Shown here: one piece after another, positions 45,380-55,630 of the stretch
Layout: every line of letters starts with the position of its first letter
Position numbering within the stretch: the first letter of the stretch is position 1
Source: Aurifilum marmelostoma
Lineage: Eukaryota; Ascomycota; Sordariomycetes; Diaporthales; Cryphonectriaceae
Length of the DNA: 64,000 nucleotides
Direction of reading: 5' to 3'
Assembly (NCBI GenBank): GCA_027559495.1
Contig: JAMXSV010000006.1
Span: forward strand, 1,550,001-1,614,000
The notes under the pieces: generated by a model
Told to the model about the DNA's origin: nothing
The model's database searches: none
The model's input: only the letters and a program-made list of their open reading frames with translations
Translations under genes and position numbers: made by a program

Positions 45380-48300
45380 CAGTGCGACATTGGCCAGGAG
45401 CGTTGCAGACGATGCGAAGAGACTTTCACAACCAATAGTGCGGGGAAACCGACAGAGACCAGCACTTTCCACAAACTGAAAAGGCCTATCGGAAGTAGGA
45501 GACTTGACGGAAAGAATTGTCCCCTGCATACAGCCGCGTCACACCCAGAATTGTTTGTTTTGCAGTGGAGTCAGGGCCCAGAATACACCAGGCTGCCGTG
45601 CCCTCCACGACTGCCGGTGCACAACCTAGTCCGGGTGGATTCTCTGTTTCGGACAATGATTTTGAGAACCATCCAAACTTCATTGACCTTACGGGGGATG
45701 ATATAGATTCTCAGAGCCGTCGACCTGCCGGGATGGGCCGCGACAGGTCCGAAATCGACCTTACCGGACCAAAGAACAAGCAGTCTCGTGCAAAAAGAGC
45801 TGCGAATGGCGGCGATAATTCGAGAAAGAGGCAGAAATTGCCAGCGGGTAGAAATCATATTGGCCACAAGGATCCAGCAGTGCCCATTTCTGGACGTCGG
45901 GGCAGCGGCAACACCAACAAGCCGGCTTCGCCCGCGTCGCGTGAGGTAATCACTTGAACATGCTCCCTATATTCTCCCCTTTGCAGCTGATGGCCGTACA
46001 TATCATATTCTATCAATCTACTGACTCCGGTCATCGCACAGCCTCTTCGAGACTACCCTGGTCACGCAGAGCAGCCCTTGCACGAGCATTGGGACCTGCC
46101 GGATAATGTAGAGCATCTATGGGCAGAGACTAGAAGTGACGGTGCGGTAATAACGGCTCTGTCGATACCTGTAAACAGCAACAACAGCACCAACAGCTCA
46201 AACGACTTCACGACAGCTAGAGGGTCAATGGATCTCGAGCCACATCGCCTTGACACCGGTGACCGGGCCGGGATCTCGGATCAAGTCGAAAAGGTACACC
46301 TTGTTTTAACCTGCCATGAAAGGTCCACGCATAGTCATTAACTAATGTTAACAATGTGATGCAGGCCTTCAATCACTACAGAGATCATAATCAGGCGGCA
46401 GCCGGCCCTGCCGTATTTACTGCGTCAGAGCCTGGGAGAGTGTCACAAGACGGCGGCATGTCGCATGGTCCTCAAGCTCAGATCATGAGATCGACTAAAG
46501 TCACATACACGCCAGAGAAACTGTTGCAGCTATGGTCTGAGCCGGAACCTGCGTGGCACCCGGACCGGATCGTATATCACGAGAATGTAGACGGGGAAAG
46601 ATACCTGGCTGATAGTGAGTTGATCTGATACCACTTCCTGAAATCATGCGTTGGGTGTTTGTTTTTCAACACCCAACATTCTAGTTTCGTGCAGCTGACG
46701 AGCATGTTAGAAGCATTCGATGGAGTGATGCTACCTGGGAAGAATTACGAAATGACCAAGCCTGTCGGCTCTGATACGCCTTGGATCTGTCCAATTCGGT
46801 TCTGCCCAGATCAGTTCCAGACAAAAGCCCTTCTGAGCAAGCATTGGAAAAAGGTTCGTCAGAACTTCATCCATCTCCACAGCAGCGTGATATTCCCGCT
46901 GACGCATAGCTCAAGCACCACCGCAAATGCCTCCTGAACGATAATAGAGATGGGACTTTTTCCATCCAAGGAACGTACAAACCATTGAGTGTCAAATACC
47001 ACAATGCCATGGTCGTCAACCAAAGACCACTTGATTCAACCAACGTCCCAATAGATCCACTACCGCCGTCGCCGCCGCCACCACCACCACCACAGGCGTC
47101 TCACAACCCTGGGCCCGACATGGTTGATGCACCACGGCAAATCTCCGATCCGAGAGAAGCTCGGTCTGATAAGGGACTCGCTAATGGAGCACCATATGAA
47201 GCATCCATGGGAACAGATGCCGAGCTTGTTGCCAAGTCTGGACCGGGTCGGGTCATGATCTCTGCTCATCCTAAGATGGCCACGGACCTTCGACCATACA
47301 ATACATGGCCAGGTGTGCTCCACTCGTTTACCTTTGCCCGCATATCGCTGTCTCCGCTAACCATTTGGCTCGCCAGATAGCACAGGAAAACTGGTCAGAA
47401 CTACTGGAGCGCTTCTGCCGGCCAACTACAGGCTTGCTGATATGTATCCTGGTTTCGAATGGGTCTGTCCAGTTATATCATGTAGCCGCGCCACGCAGTC
47501 CCTTGAGGATCTTTCTAGTCATTTTTTGGCAAGTCTTACTTTCTCTCTCTGTCATCCTTGCCTTCGTTTCTCTGTTTGCATTTGCTCCCCCCCCCCCCCC
47601 CCTTCAATCCTTTTTTCCCTCCCTTTCTTTTCTCGCGGTAGTACAATCCCTTTCCATTTGCTCGTCAGTATTAATATCCATTAGATCAGACACACGTATG
47701 CTGTATTCAACGACAATAATAATGGCACATTTACTGAACACGGCATTCAAATGGAAGGTTTCCTACCCGTCGTCCAGTCCAAGAATCGGATGGATCCAAA
47801 CACCCGAATAGCGGAGCCAAATGTCGACCCTAGAGATGCCGAGCTCGTATACCACTTTGCCACGAATAGATTTTTATGGGAGATCAATGAACATAGGCGG
47901 TTGATCGAGGGAAAGCCTGCCAACAAGGTCAAGACAGTCGACGAGATTATGGCCGAAAGAGCCGACGCGAATCTTCAAAGTCCCCAGCACTACGTACCAC
48001 GATCCACCAACCGGGCGCTCCTTCCCGCTCCCACTCGTCCATCAATCTCCGCTGCCACTCCTGGCCCTTCCGTCTCTGCCTTCGATGACCCTCCTAATGC
48101 CGCGTCGGAGAACATGGGGAATTTAAGGAAGGTAGACAAGGGAAAGGCCAAAAACGTGGCAGAAGCAATACACAAGAGAGGTGAAGCCATGATATTTGCG
48201 GAACAGGAGAGCCAGATTTCGAGTATGACTGGCACAGCAACGAAAGAGAATTGGGCGATTATTGAGGCTCTCTTCACCGACAGAAAATTCGCGCCACCTC

Positions 48301-49322
48301 GGTCAGATCCCCTATCGACACTCATATCTCGTCCTCGCGTCCGTGAACTCGAGTTCCCCACGACTCAGAAGTTCTCTGTGGCCTTTCCCAAGGATGTGTC
48401 TCTGCTCATCGTACAGCTCGTCGGCGATGAGTCGCCAATACCGTGCAACAGATGTGCCAAGGGAATGGGGATGTTCAAAGGCTGCGTGATGCTGAGCAGC
48501 GAAGTGGCCAAAGTTACACAGCAGGGCAAGTGTACATGCGTCAATTGTGGATGGAAGAGCGGGAATATCTCCAGATGTGACCTCCTGCAGAAGTTGCAAG
48601 AGCACGAGCAGGCGGCAAGCAAGCAGAGTTCCTTGCCAGCTCCTGACGCGGAGCTTCCTCTGCCGGCTCCAGAGGAGCAGCCGCCAGTACCGGTTCCAGA
48701 CAAGCAGCCCTCGGTGCCGGTCACAGACACCCAGTCTTCCCCACCGATACGAGAAGCGAACAACCAAAGTGGCGGCTTCGAGAACAGCTCAGAAGACCGT
48801 CTCCGTCCGTTGCGTGCTCGTCGGTCTGAGCGGCTTCTGGCGGAAAACCCGATGAAGAAGACTGGGAAGATGGGGATGCAATCCACATCTCATGATGCTG
48901 CCCCGCCTGGGGCAGCTCCAAGGAAGGTGCACTCAGCCAGCCCGAACAGTAACAATACGGGAGTCCGAGGGCTCGAAGTGAAAAGTTCAGTAGCTGCGTC
49001 TGAGATGGCCAGCCGGTCAAAGTCAATGAAGGTCGATGAGTGCTTCACCTTTGGAACTCATGTCCTATCACCAGGCACATCTCTCCAGCTAGATGCTGAC
49101 CCTGGAAGCCTTCGCACCTGTACTCTGGCTGCAGGAAAGGTAATTGTCAGGGTACAAGACGACGCAGCCTTCAAAATGGGAAGCCATGGCATGTTCAAGG
49201 TCGTGCCTGGAGTAAGTGGGCAGGTGGACAACATGTATGGTGTGGACGCAGTCTTGCATGTATACACTGAGAATGAAGACCAGATAAGCAGGAAGGGTAG
49301 TAGTATTCCATTGTTTATATGA
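45380..49322 (+). CDS. Large zinc-finger / DUF3716 protein with SUMO-interacting-like motifs (5' end unresolved)
   Basis: Eight exons (45380-45494, 45566-45945, 46042-46293, 46365-46614, 46711-46853, 46910-47312, 47377-47528, 47685-49322) sum to 3333 nt, at least 1110 aa; all phases agree. The first exon boundary is a guess. Visible parts in order: a Cys/His-rich start (RCRRCEETF); two acidic hydrophobic motifs (FIDLTGDD and EIDLTG) like SUMO-interacting motifs; a C2H2-like finger WICPIRFCPDQF and a second WVCPVISCSRAT, each followed by an NDN-x-x-GTF block; and a DUF3716 zinc module (PCNRCAKGMGMF, then CVNCGW, about residues 815-860). After Pro-rich and Arg-rich stretches, the C-terminus (GMFKVVPG, DAVLHVYT) resembles the cupin-like end of CENP-C/Mif2 proteins. 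Intron 7 (47529-47684) uses a GC donor. A nuclear chromatin or DNA-binding role is inferred; I know no characterised member. Confidence 0.75.
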
Positions 49323-49658
49323 ACAGAAATCTTGCCATGTCATGTACACCAGACAGACAGCACTGAGATCTTTGACTAGCCTGCCTCATATTGATTTTGA
49401 TACCAGCTCATCTTGTCCCCCTGTCTCCACAGACCTGTCATCTTTGTCAGGTCTGTGTAGCCACCAAAGCCTGAACCCCTGTGGCTTGCCTCTTCTTTTT
49501 CCCTATCATAAGCATGAAACGTCGTAGACAGCCCTGGTACATTGACCCACCAATGAAGGAACATCGGCCAGCCGCTTCAGACAGCCTCACGCGCAACACC
49601 CTGCAGGGAGTTCACTTCATCATCCCATTCTTGTTCAACAGAGTCACCCAACAAGGCA
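49323..49658. other. Spacer upstream of the tRNA gene
   Basis: 3' flank of the DUF3716 gene. A short ATG frame from 49514 runs into the tRNA and would end just after its D-loop intron. It has no recognisable features and I do not call it a gene. Confidence 0.5.
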
Positions 49659-49802
49659 ACCGGTATGGTGCAGTGGTGAGTATCCATGATGTTTACCTTC
49701 CATTGCTTTCTGCGCTAACGTGTAACAATTCAGGTTTAGCATATTGGATTTTCAGAGCGCTGAAAACTTCCAGAGACCGGAGTTCGAACCTCCGTGCCGG
49801 TG
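49659..49802 (+). tRNA. tRNA-Glu(UUC)-like gene with two introns, one in the D-loop
   Basis: Removing 49676-49733 and 49755-49767 leaves a standard 73-nt cloverleaf. The acceptor stem is 7 bp (ACCGGTA with TGCCGGT, one G-T). The D stem is GTGC/GCAT around an AGTGGTTTA loop with the invariant GG. The anticodon stem TTGGA/TCCAG encloses loop TTTTCAT (anticodon TTC). The variable loop AGAC is short, as in Glu/Asp tRNAs, and the T arm CGGAG-TTCGAAC-CTCCG is perfect. The A box (TGGTGCAGTGG) and B box (GTTCGAACC) match Pol III consensus, and a T7 terminator lies six bases downstream. The 13-nt intron is at the canonical 37/38 site and can pair with the anticodon. The 58-nt segment in the D-loop starts GTGAGT, has CTAAC at 49715-49719 and ends CAG, like an mRNA intron. 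Expression is not shown. Confidence 0.8.
49676..49733 (+). other. Spliceosomal-type intron inside the tRNA D-loop
   Basis: 58 nt with donor GTGAGT, branch point CTAAC 12 bases before the CAG acceptor. Those signals match the window's ordinary mRNA introns. Boundaries can slide by up to two bases without changing the product. Its excision turns a broken D arm into a canonical one. Confidence 0.65.
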
Positions 49803-49807
49803 ATATC

Positions 49808-49825
49808 TTTTTTTGCCCTTTTTTT
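49808..49825 (+). terminator. RNA polymerase III terminator (two T7 runs)
   Basis: T runs at 49808-49814 and 49819-49825, directly after the tRNA's 3' end. Runs of this length stop Pol III efficiently, and a backup run close behind is common. Confidence 0.75.
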
Positions 49826-50401
49826 CTGAGCTGATATATGTTTCTTTGTGAAATGATGCTCGGTTAGTACCTATGCATCCGATGAGTAAGCAGGTTTCTG
49901 CATGCTGTTCAGGCGCCTCTACGCTTGAAACGCAAAAAAGTAGAATGCAGTTCCCATCATATTACCAGGGACTGTATTTGATAAGGCAGCAGGTATAAAA
50001 CAACTAGCTTCTATGCACTGCATTAAGCTCAGAAAGAATACCGGAGTTAATGATAAGAATAAGGCTGGATTGCTTTGATTATATAAAGAGACTATTTCTA
50101 CAGTATTAGAAAGAACAAACATCGGCTATTTGACATATTAATAGGCTGTCATGGAGACTCGCGTCTCCCCGCATCCACGCTATCTGTACTCCCGCTGCTC
50201 CTTCTTAAATAGCCATCGCCTCCCCCTCCAGTTCTTGCAACTTGGCGAGAATCAGCTTCTGTACCAGCAGACATTTACCAGCAAGCTACTCCATCCGCCC
50301 CATCATCCAGATCATCGTGACTTAAGCTACCCTAGCTATTGGACACTGCATGTCCGACATAGGTGCGAACCAATTTACTCTTCAGCAAGACATAATTAAG
50401 T
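49826..50401. other. Intergenic between tRNA and HET gene
   Basis: About 575 bases, including the HET gene promoter. A frame at 50151-50399 has no recognisable feature. Confidence 0.5.
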
Positions 50402-52482
50402 ATGGAAGACTTGTACCCATCTCTTTCGTTGAACTCTGTTGAAAATGGCATCCGTGTTATATCTATCATGCCGAGTCTTACAGATCTCCGCTGTGAACTC
50501 AAAGTATTTTCATTGTCAGATTTTCGACAGCATACAGTAACTCTCAGTCCTACGTCCAGCCCAGCTGGTGTCAGTCCGAGCGATGCTGACCCTGAGACGG
50601 GTTGTCCCGCTCCACTCTTCCCAGAAGCGCATCAGTTCCGCTTTTGCTGGGGGAGACTTTGCCGCACTCTCGTACGAGTGGGGAGATACAGCCTCGACGA
50701 CGGCTATTTTCATAGACGGCATGGAATTCCAGGCGACAACGAATCTCGCTGCAGTGTTGCATACCCTACGCGATATGGGCGCTTTTATCACCGACTCGGG
50801 CTACTATCTCTGGGTGGACGCTATTTGCATCAACCAATCGGACCCAGCCGAACGCACACGCGAGGTAGCACGCATGCGCTACTTGTACAGCACCGCAGCG
50901 TCTGTTGTCACATGGCTAGGCCCTGCAAAGGACAAGAGTGACAAGGCATTCCGACTGCTACGCGTGATTTCTCAGTATTACGGCAGCGAAGTCGAGGGGA
51001 TACGCTTAAGGGAGATGCTGAGTTCAAAATCAGATCCGGAGCACGACGTTATGAAGGCTGGAGAGGGCAACTGCCCCTTGGCAGTAAATAGGCTGACACT
51101 CCGGTCATATTGGGAGCGACTGTGGATTTTTCAGGAGGTGGCTCTATGTGGGAAACGAACTATCATTCTGTGCGGTCAGGACCGTATTCCTTGGCAGCAG
51201 ATGTGCTATGGATTTGGGGTCATCCATCAATTTTTATGGGTAGTCAAAAACCAGCTAACCAGCGCAGACCGCCAGAAAGTCGATATGATGGACACAAGGA
51301 CGTGGGAAAACCCCGGCCCAATGCACCACATCTGGAAAGACCTCTGGGCTGCGAGCGAGAGGAGTGACGCACTAGATTGTACGCGGCTGCTGGAGATTGC
51401 GACTTACGCCAAATGCTTCGATCCCAGGGACAGAATATATGGCCTCTTGGGACTGATGGATACTGCTCTGGCTGACCGCATTATTCCCGACTATACCGTG
51501 GACGCGCCGGAGGTTTTCAAAAATTCCTGTTTAGCTTATATGGACAGGTACAAAAGCCTCGAGTTCCTTGGTGATGCGAACTGCTGGGGATCATCCGGGG
51601 CGCCGACCTGGGTGCCTGATTGGACGTGGGCGGGGAGACTGCGTGACAACAGACCGGACAACAAGACAAAATCGTCTGCAACAGAGAAGTATGGTCTCGA
51701 TGTCACCGATATGCCTACTCAGAAATCAAGCTATGTCGCAGACCGCGGCATCCTGTTCGAGGGTGCCGAAGTGAAGGGTCAATACCTGCACTGCTCGGCT
51801 ATTATTTTTGACTCTGTGGACGGCTTGGGCGCAAAGCCGTGCTCGGTTCCGAGAGCATTACAAACTCGACTCTGCCAAATCATGTCGAAGCATGGAGAGC
51901 ACATACCGGAGCTGGGATGATGCCGCCTTCAACTTGTCCACAGCGCTCTACGCAGACAGGAGTGTGTCATCAAGGTCAAGCCATGCCTTGCTTCACCTCC
52001 CCACAGATTGGGGAAAAGCTGAAAAGCTTTTCAAAGAGAGGAGATGGCATCGCTTCTCTCAGGACGGCTTCTACTACTCCAAGTGGACTCAATTTGTTGA
52101 TAGCATTGCATCCCTCCGCATCAACGGCAATGCTTTGGAGGATTACTTTACCTCAAACCCACCCGGAAGTGCCCACTTTGATGATTACTGGGAAGCATAC
52201 CAAGACTTTCAGAGAGCCCTGCTCGGCCGCAGGTTTGCTTTAACAAAAAGAGGTCGATTTACCTGGGTGCCAAATCATCGCGACGGCCCTGTGGAAAATC
52301 AAGCTTGTTTAGGCGATGTCTTTGCTATAATTCCCGGTTGCTCAGCTCTGATTCTACTACGACCAGCTCATCAGAGTTTTCGAGTAGTTGGAGAAGCTTA
52401 TGTACACGGGTTTATGGAAGGTGAAATGGCGCAACAGATTAAGAAAAAGCAGTACACTGTACAGAAAATTGCACTTATATAA
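50402..52482 (+). CDS. HET-domain (heterokaryon incompatibility) protein, apparent frameshift
   Basis: Member of the HET family that triggers cell death when unlike fungal strains fuse. Exon 1 is 50402-50536 (MEDLYPSLSLNSVENGIRVI). An 88-nt GT-AG intron with CTGAC near its middle leads to exon 2 from 50625, phase 0. The HET domain is clear: FAALSYEWGD, then LWVDAICINQSD, ER-REVARM, VVTWLGPA and a later YWERLWIFQEV. RDRIYGLLGL and PTWVPDW follow as expected. Near 51806-51850 coding moves by one base: before it reads GQYLHCSAIIFDSVDG, after it FREHYKLDS and onward to the stop at 52482. No intron fits, and a T5 run sits at the site. Left as read, the protein would stop at 51920 and lose its last 200 or so residues. 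This is either a natural null allele, common in HET genes, or a sequencing error. Confidence 0.85.
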
Positions 52483-54281
52483 TGCATTCAATATCCCCCC
52501 CCCCCCACCCCCCAAAAAATACTCAGTAGTATATCTTTTTAATAGAGTTCAAGTAGTAGATTGAATATCTCTATAATTTCTGCCTTCAATGTCACTATCG
52601 ATCACCTAGCTGCCTTGAGCTGGCATGTCTGCTCGGATAACGGACAACAGCGTTTGCATCGTCCAGGGTGCCATCATCGCAGACTGGAGACACGGTCATA
52701 GTGGGCAGCCCATGATAGGGGCCGAGGTCATCTGATCTATGCAGGGAGACCTGCATTGTGGAGAAGACCTTACCACCACGGGTCCTGACAGGACCTGACC
52801 GCTGTGCTAGAGACTGTTGCGAGGCTCACAGGTCGGGTGATTATATGCTGTAATTCTCTGCTCCTAGGGGCTGGCTGAGCTCTACTTTGGCATCTTGCTT
52901 TTTTGGCATTGATGATTAGGAGCTACCTTCCAGACTCAGTTTCTGAATAAGGTCGGGACCTTCTTGCTGTAGCGATAGGCTGTTGATGGCTTGGTCTTCT
53001 GGGCTATTAGTAGCATGCTAGAGGAGACAATTGTGGACTACATAGTTCTTTCTTTGAGAGGCAGAATAAGTTTAAAGGAGACTTAAGCTAAGGGTTCATA
53101 CAGAGATCTAAGATAGAAGGGTTTTCAGCCCTGCTCTTGTACTCTTATACTCTTAAAGGAATAACAGGCTTTGCAATAATCTAGAAATCTTACAATCTTT
53201 CAAGAGTTTATATTGACAAAAGCTATGCTAAGTAATATAAGCTTTGAATAAGAAAAACACGAAGTGCAATCAGCATCGCAGAAACGAGCTGCTCTTATTC
53301 CATACAAAAGTACGCTGCAGCCATCGAGACTCGCCACTGGAAATGGGAGGGTGACGTTACCGACACGAGCTCTCCAGGGCAAAAAGGTGAAGATTCCCTC
53401 CTAGCAGTATGATATTCGAGCCGCTCCTGGTGCTCCACCTTGATCTCATTCCGTAACGGTATAACGCCGTCCTCGACCTCCCGGGCCCGTCATGTAGAAT
53501 CTATGGGTATGACCTGGACATTGTGGCGGCTGCGGCGGTCCTACAGCTCAATATAGTCATTATCGCTGCTCGTACTAAAGACAGTACTTCTAAGGCTGTT
53601 ACTAAAGTGCGACTCGACTGGTTTTGCAGTAGCCCGCTTGTCCCAGCCCCTCTGGAGCTGCGAGGCAGAGAGATAGTTCCGCGGCCTAGAGGCCATGCGT
53701 TTCCTTCTGCAGAATAGAAAGGCTACCTCGGGGAAGCAGTTATACAGATTGCCAGTAATCCATTTAGTTCTGCACTAGAGTATTAGACTCGTAGCTCTAT
53801 AGGATCTATTCTAGGTGAAACGAAATCTTGCTGCTGCCGGCGCCAGATAATAGACAGCCCACAGCACAGGCAGCCCGTTTTAGGTAATCATTGTCCCAAA
53901 CTCCCTGCCAGCAGACCACCAGGAAGATTCTGTGAACACCAGGGACCCCAAATTTAAATGTGGAAACTGCCATGTTATTGCCAAATCGCATACTTACAAG
54001 ATGCTTCCATCTAGGTGGCGGCTGTATGGTGTAAGTCCGGATTAACCCCGACGCTTGTCATGTCTTGATATTGTACGTGATGACCTTCCAGGTTCTGTAT
54101 TTAAGAATGCTCAAATTCGTCCTTGATTTATCAATGTGCCATCGTAAGCCAAAGTCTGTATCAAGATATTTAGCCGACTGATTCTCCCTCCAGAGGCCTA
54201 CAAGATTCAGTATCAGAATTGTCAGAATAACCACCACTAATCAGCTCGTTATCCGGATTCCAGCCCACCAAATCCTACACA
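52483..54281. other. 1.8-kb gene-poor stretch with repeat relics
   Basis: Begins with a C-rich run near 52493-52512. From about 53040 the DNA resembles decayed repeats, and copy B of the short dispersed repeat lies at 53769-53816. The right end is the SDR promoter. No gene supported. Confidence 0.5.
53769..53816. repeat. Short dispersed repeat, copy B (RIP-like changes)
   Basis: Aligns without gaps to 2493-2541. At about ten sites it has A for G or T for C relative to copy A, and only one or two sites differ the other way. This supports RIP acting on this copy. Confidence 0.5.
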
Positions 54282-55271
54282 ATGGTGTCCAGCAACATAG
54301 ACTTCCATCCTACCTTCACAACCCCCTCTCGCCCTCTGACCTGGCTCATAACAGGCTGCTCCTCAGGCCTAGGGCTAGCCCTCGCCCGCCAGGTGCAAGC
54401 ATCCGGCCACACCGTCATAGCCACCTCGCGCAACCCCTCCCGCACCCCCGAGCTCGTAGACGAGATCACCAAGGGCCATCCGGCGAGCAGGTGGATCACC
54501 CTCGACGTCGACGACCCGGGCTCGACCAAGGTGATCGCCGATCTCGAGGCCGAGGGCGTCGAGATCGACGTGTTGTGCAACAATGCCGGATACTCCATCC
54601 ACCAGGCGGTAGAGCACTTCACAGAGGAGGAGGTCCGCGCACAGTTCGAGACAATATTTTTTGGGCCATATCGGCTTATGCGAGCTGTCTTGCCGGGTAT
54701 GAGGAAGCGGCGATTTGGGGTGATTGTGAATATAAGCAGTGGTGCCAGTCTCGAGGGGCGGGATAGCATGGGCGCCTATGCTGCTTCAAAAGCCGCGATG
54801 GATGGTCAGTACCTTGTCTTTCTTTCTGTACCATTCCACGAATTCAAAAGTTCACAACATGCTGAGAAGAGAGTTTTGAAAACAGGCCTTACAAAAGTCT
54901 TGGCCAAAGAAGTCGCCGCGTTGAACATACGCACACATACCATTCTGCTCGGTGGCTTCCGCACGGACATGGGTAACAGGGCGCGCCTGGGCAGCGCAAC
55001 ACTGGCTGAGGACTACAAGGGTAGTCTGTTGGACCAGACCCTCCAGTTCATGGTCCACGGCAAGTACGTTGGCGACGGGGATCCAAAGAAAGCAGCCAAG
55101 GCGATCCAAGAGCTAGTCGTGGGCGAAGGTGTGGGTGCAGGCAAGGAAACCGAGCTGCTGATGCCGCTGGGCAGAGATATGGAGGCCAGGGTGAAGCTTT
55201 GTCGTGATCGTCTGGATCACTGCTGGGAGGTGTTCGGTGATCTTGCAATGAATGTGCGTGCTGAATCGTGA
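54282..55271 (+). CDS. Short-chain dehydrogenase/reductase
   Basis: NAD(P)-dependent oxidoreductase, 302 aa in two exons (54282-54804 and 54886-55271). The 81-nt intron (donor GTCAGT, acceptor ACAG) has no stop and a length divisible by three. Reading through it would insert 27 residues into the conserved block after the active site, so it is best treated as an intron. The Rossmann motif is TGCSSGLG near residue 26, followed by NNAG at about 104. The catalytic Tyr and Lys sit in YAASK (about 167-171), with NISSG holding the Ser. This is the classical SDR subfamily with an extended C-terminal part (about 230-302). Substrate unknown; no pathway partner lies beside it. Confidence 0.9.
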   Translation: MVSSNIDFHPTFTTPSRPLTWLITGCSSGLGLALARQVQASGHTVIATSRNPSRTPELVDEITKGHPASRWITLDVDDPGSTKVIADLEAEGVEIDVLCNNAGYSIHQAVEHFTEEEVRAQFETIFFGPYRLMRAVLPGMRKRRFGVIVNISSGASLEGRDSMGAYAASKAAMDGQYLVFLSVPFHEFKSSQHAEKRVLKTGLTKVLAKEVAALNIRTHTILLGGFRTDMGNRARLGSATLAEDYKGSLLDQTLQFMVHGKYVGDGDPKKAAKAIQELVVGEGVGAGKETELLMPLGRDMEARVKLCRDRLDHCWEVFGDLAMNVRAES

Positions 55272-55630
55272 AAATGGCCGGGGAATTCCTTGAATTGCAA
55301 GGGCCCAGGTAGATAAACTGAACGACTAGGTTGCGATGGAAAGGTCTTTACGGAATCTGATGTCAAGTGTTAATTATTTGCTATAATTATTTGATCGTCA
55401 AAAGATTCATCAATCGATATTACAGCCATCAATAAATGACGAATTGGCTCAGTACCGACTGTCTGGCATTTCGCTGATTAATTCGACATTTGGGCAATGT
55501 CTTCAATGATCAAAGTCATGTGAAATGATCAAGAAGCAAGAAAACCTACCAACGTTGAGCTACAATGATAACCTCCGAAATTTTCCGACGCCCAATTCGG
55601 ACACTCGATTCTATACAGGCGCTCTTAGGC
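55272..55630. other. Short convergent intergenic region
   Basis: 3' flanks of the SDR and 2EXR genes. AT-rich, nothing else seen. Confidence 0.6.

Noticed and set aside
49514..49740. Small protein gene whose last intron would be the tRNA D-loop segment
   Set aside because: The frame has no recognisable feature and would stop two codons after the junction. The restored cloverleaf with both Pol III boxes and terminator explains the sequence much better. It is kept as an alternative in the finding.
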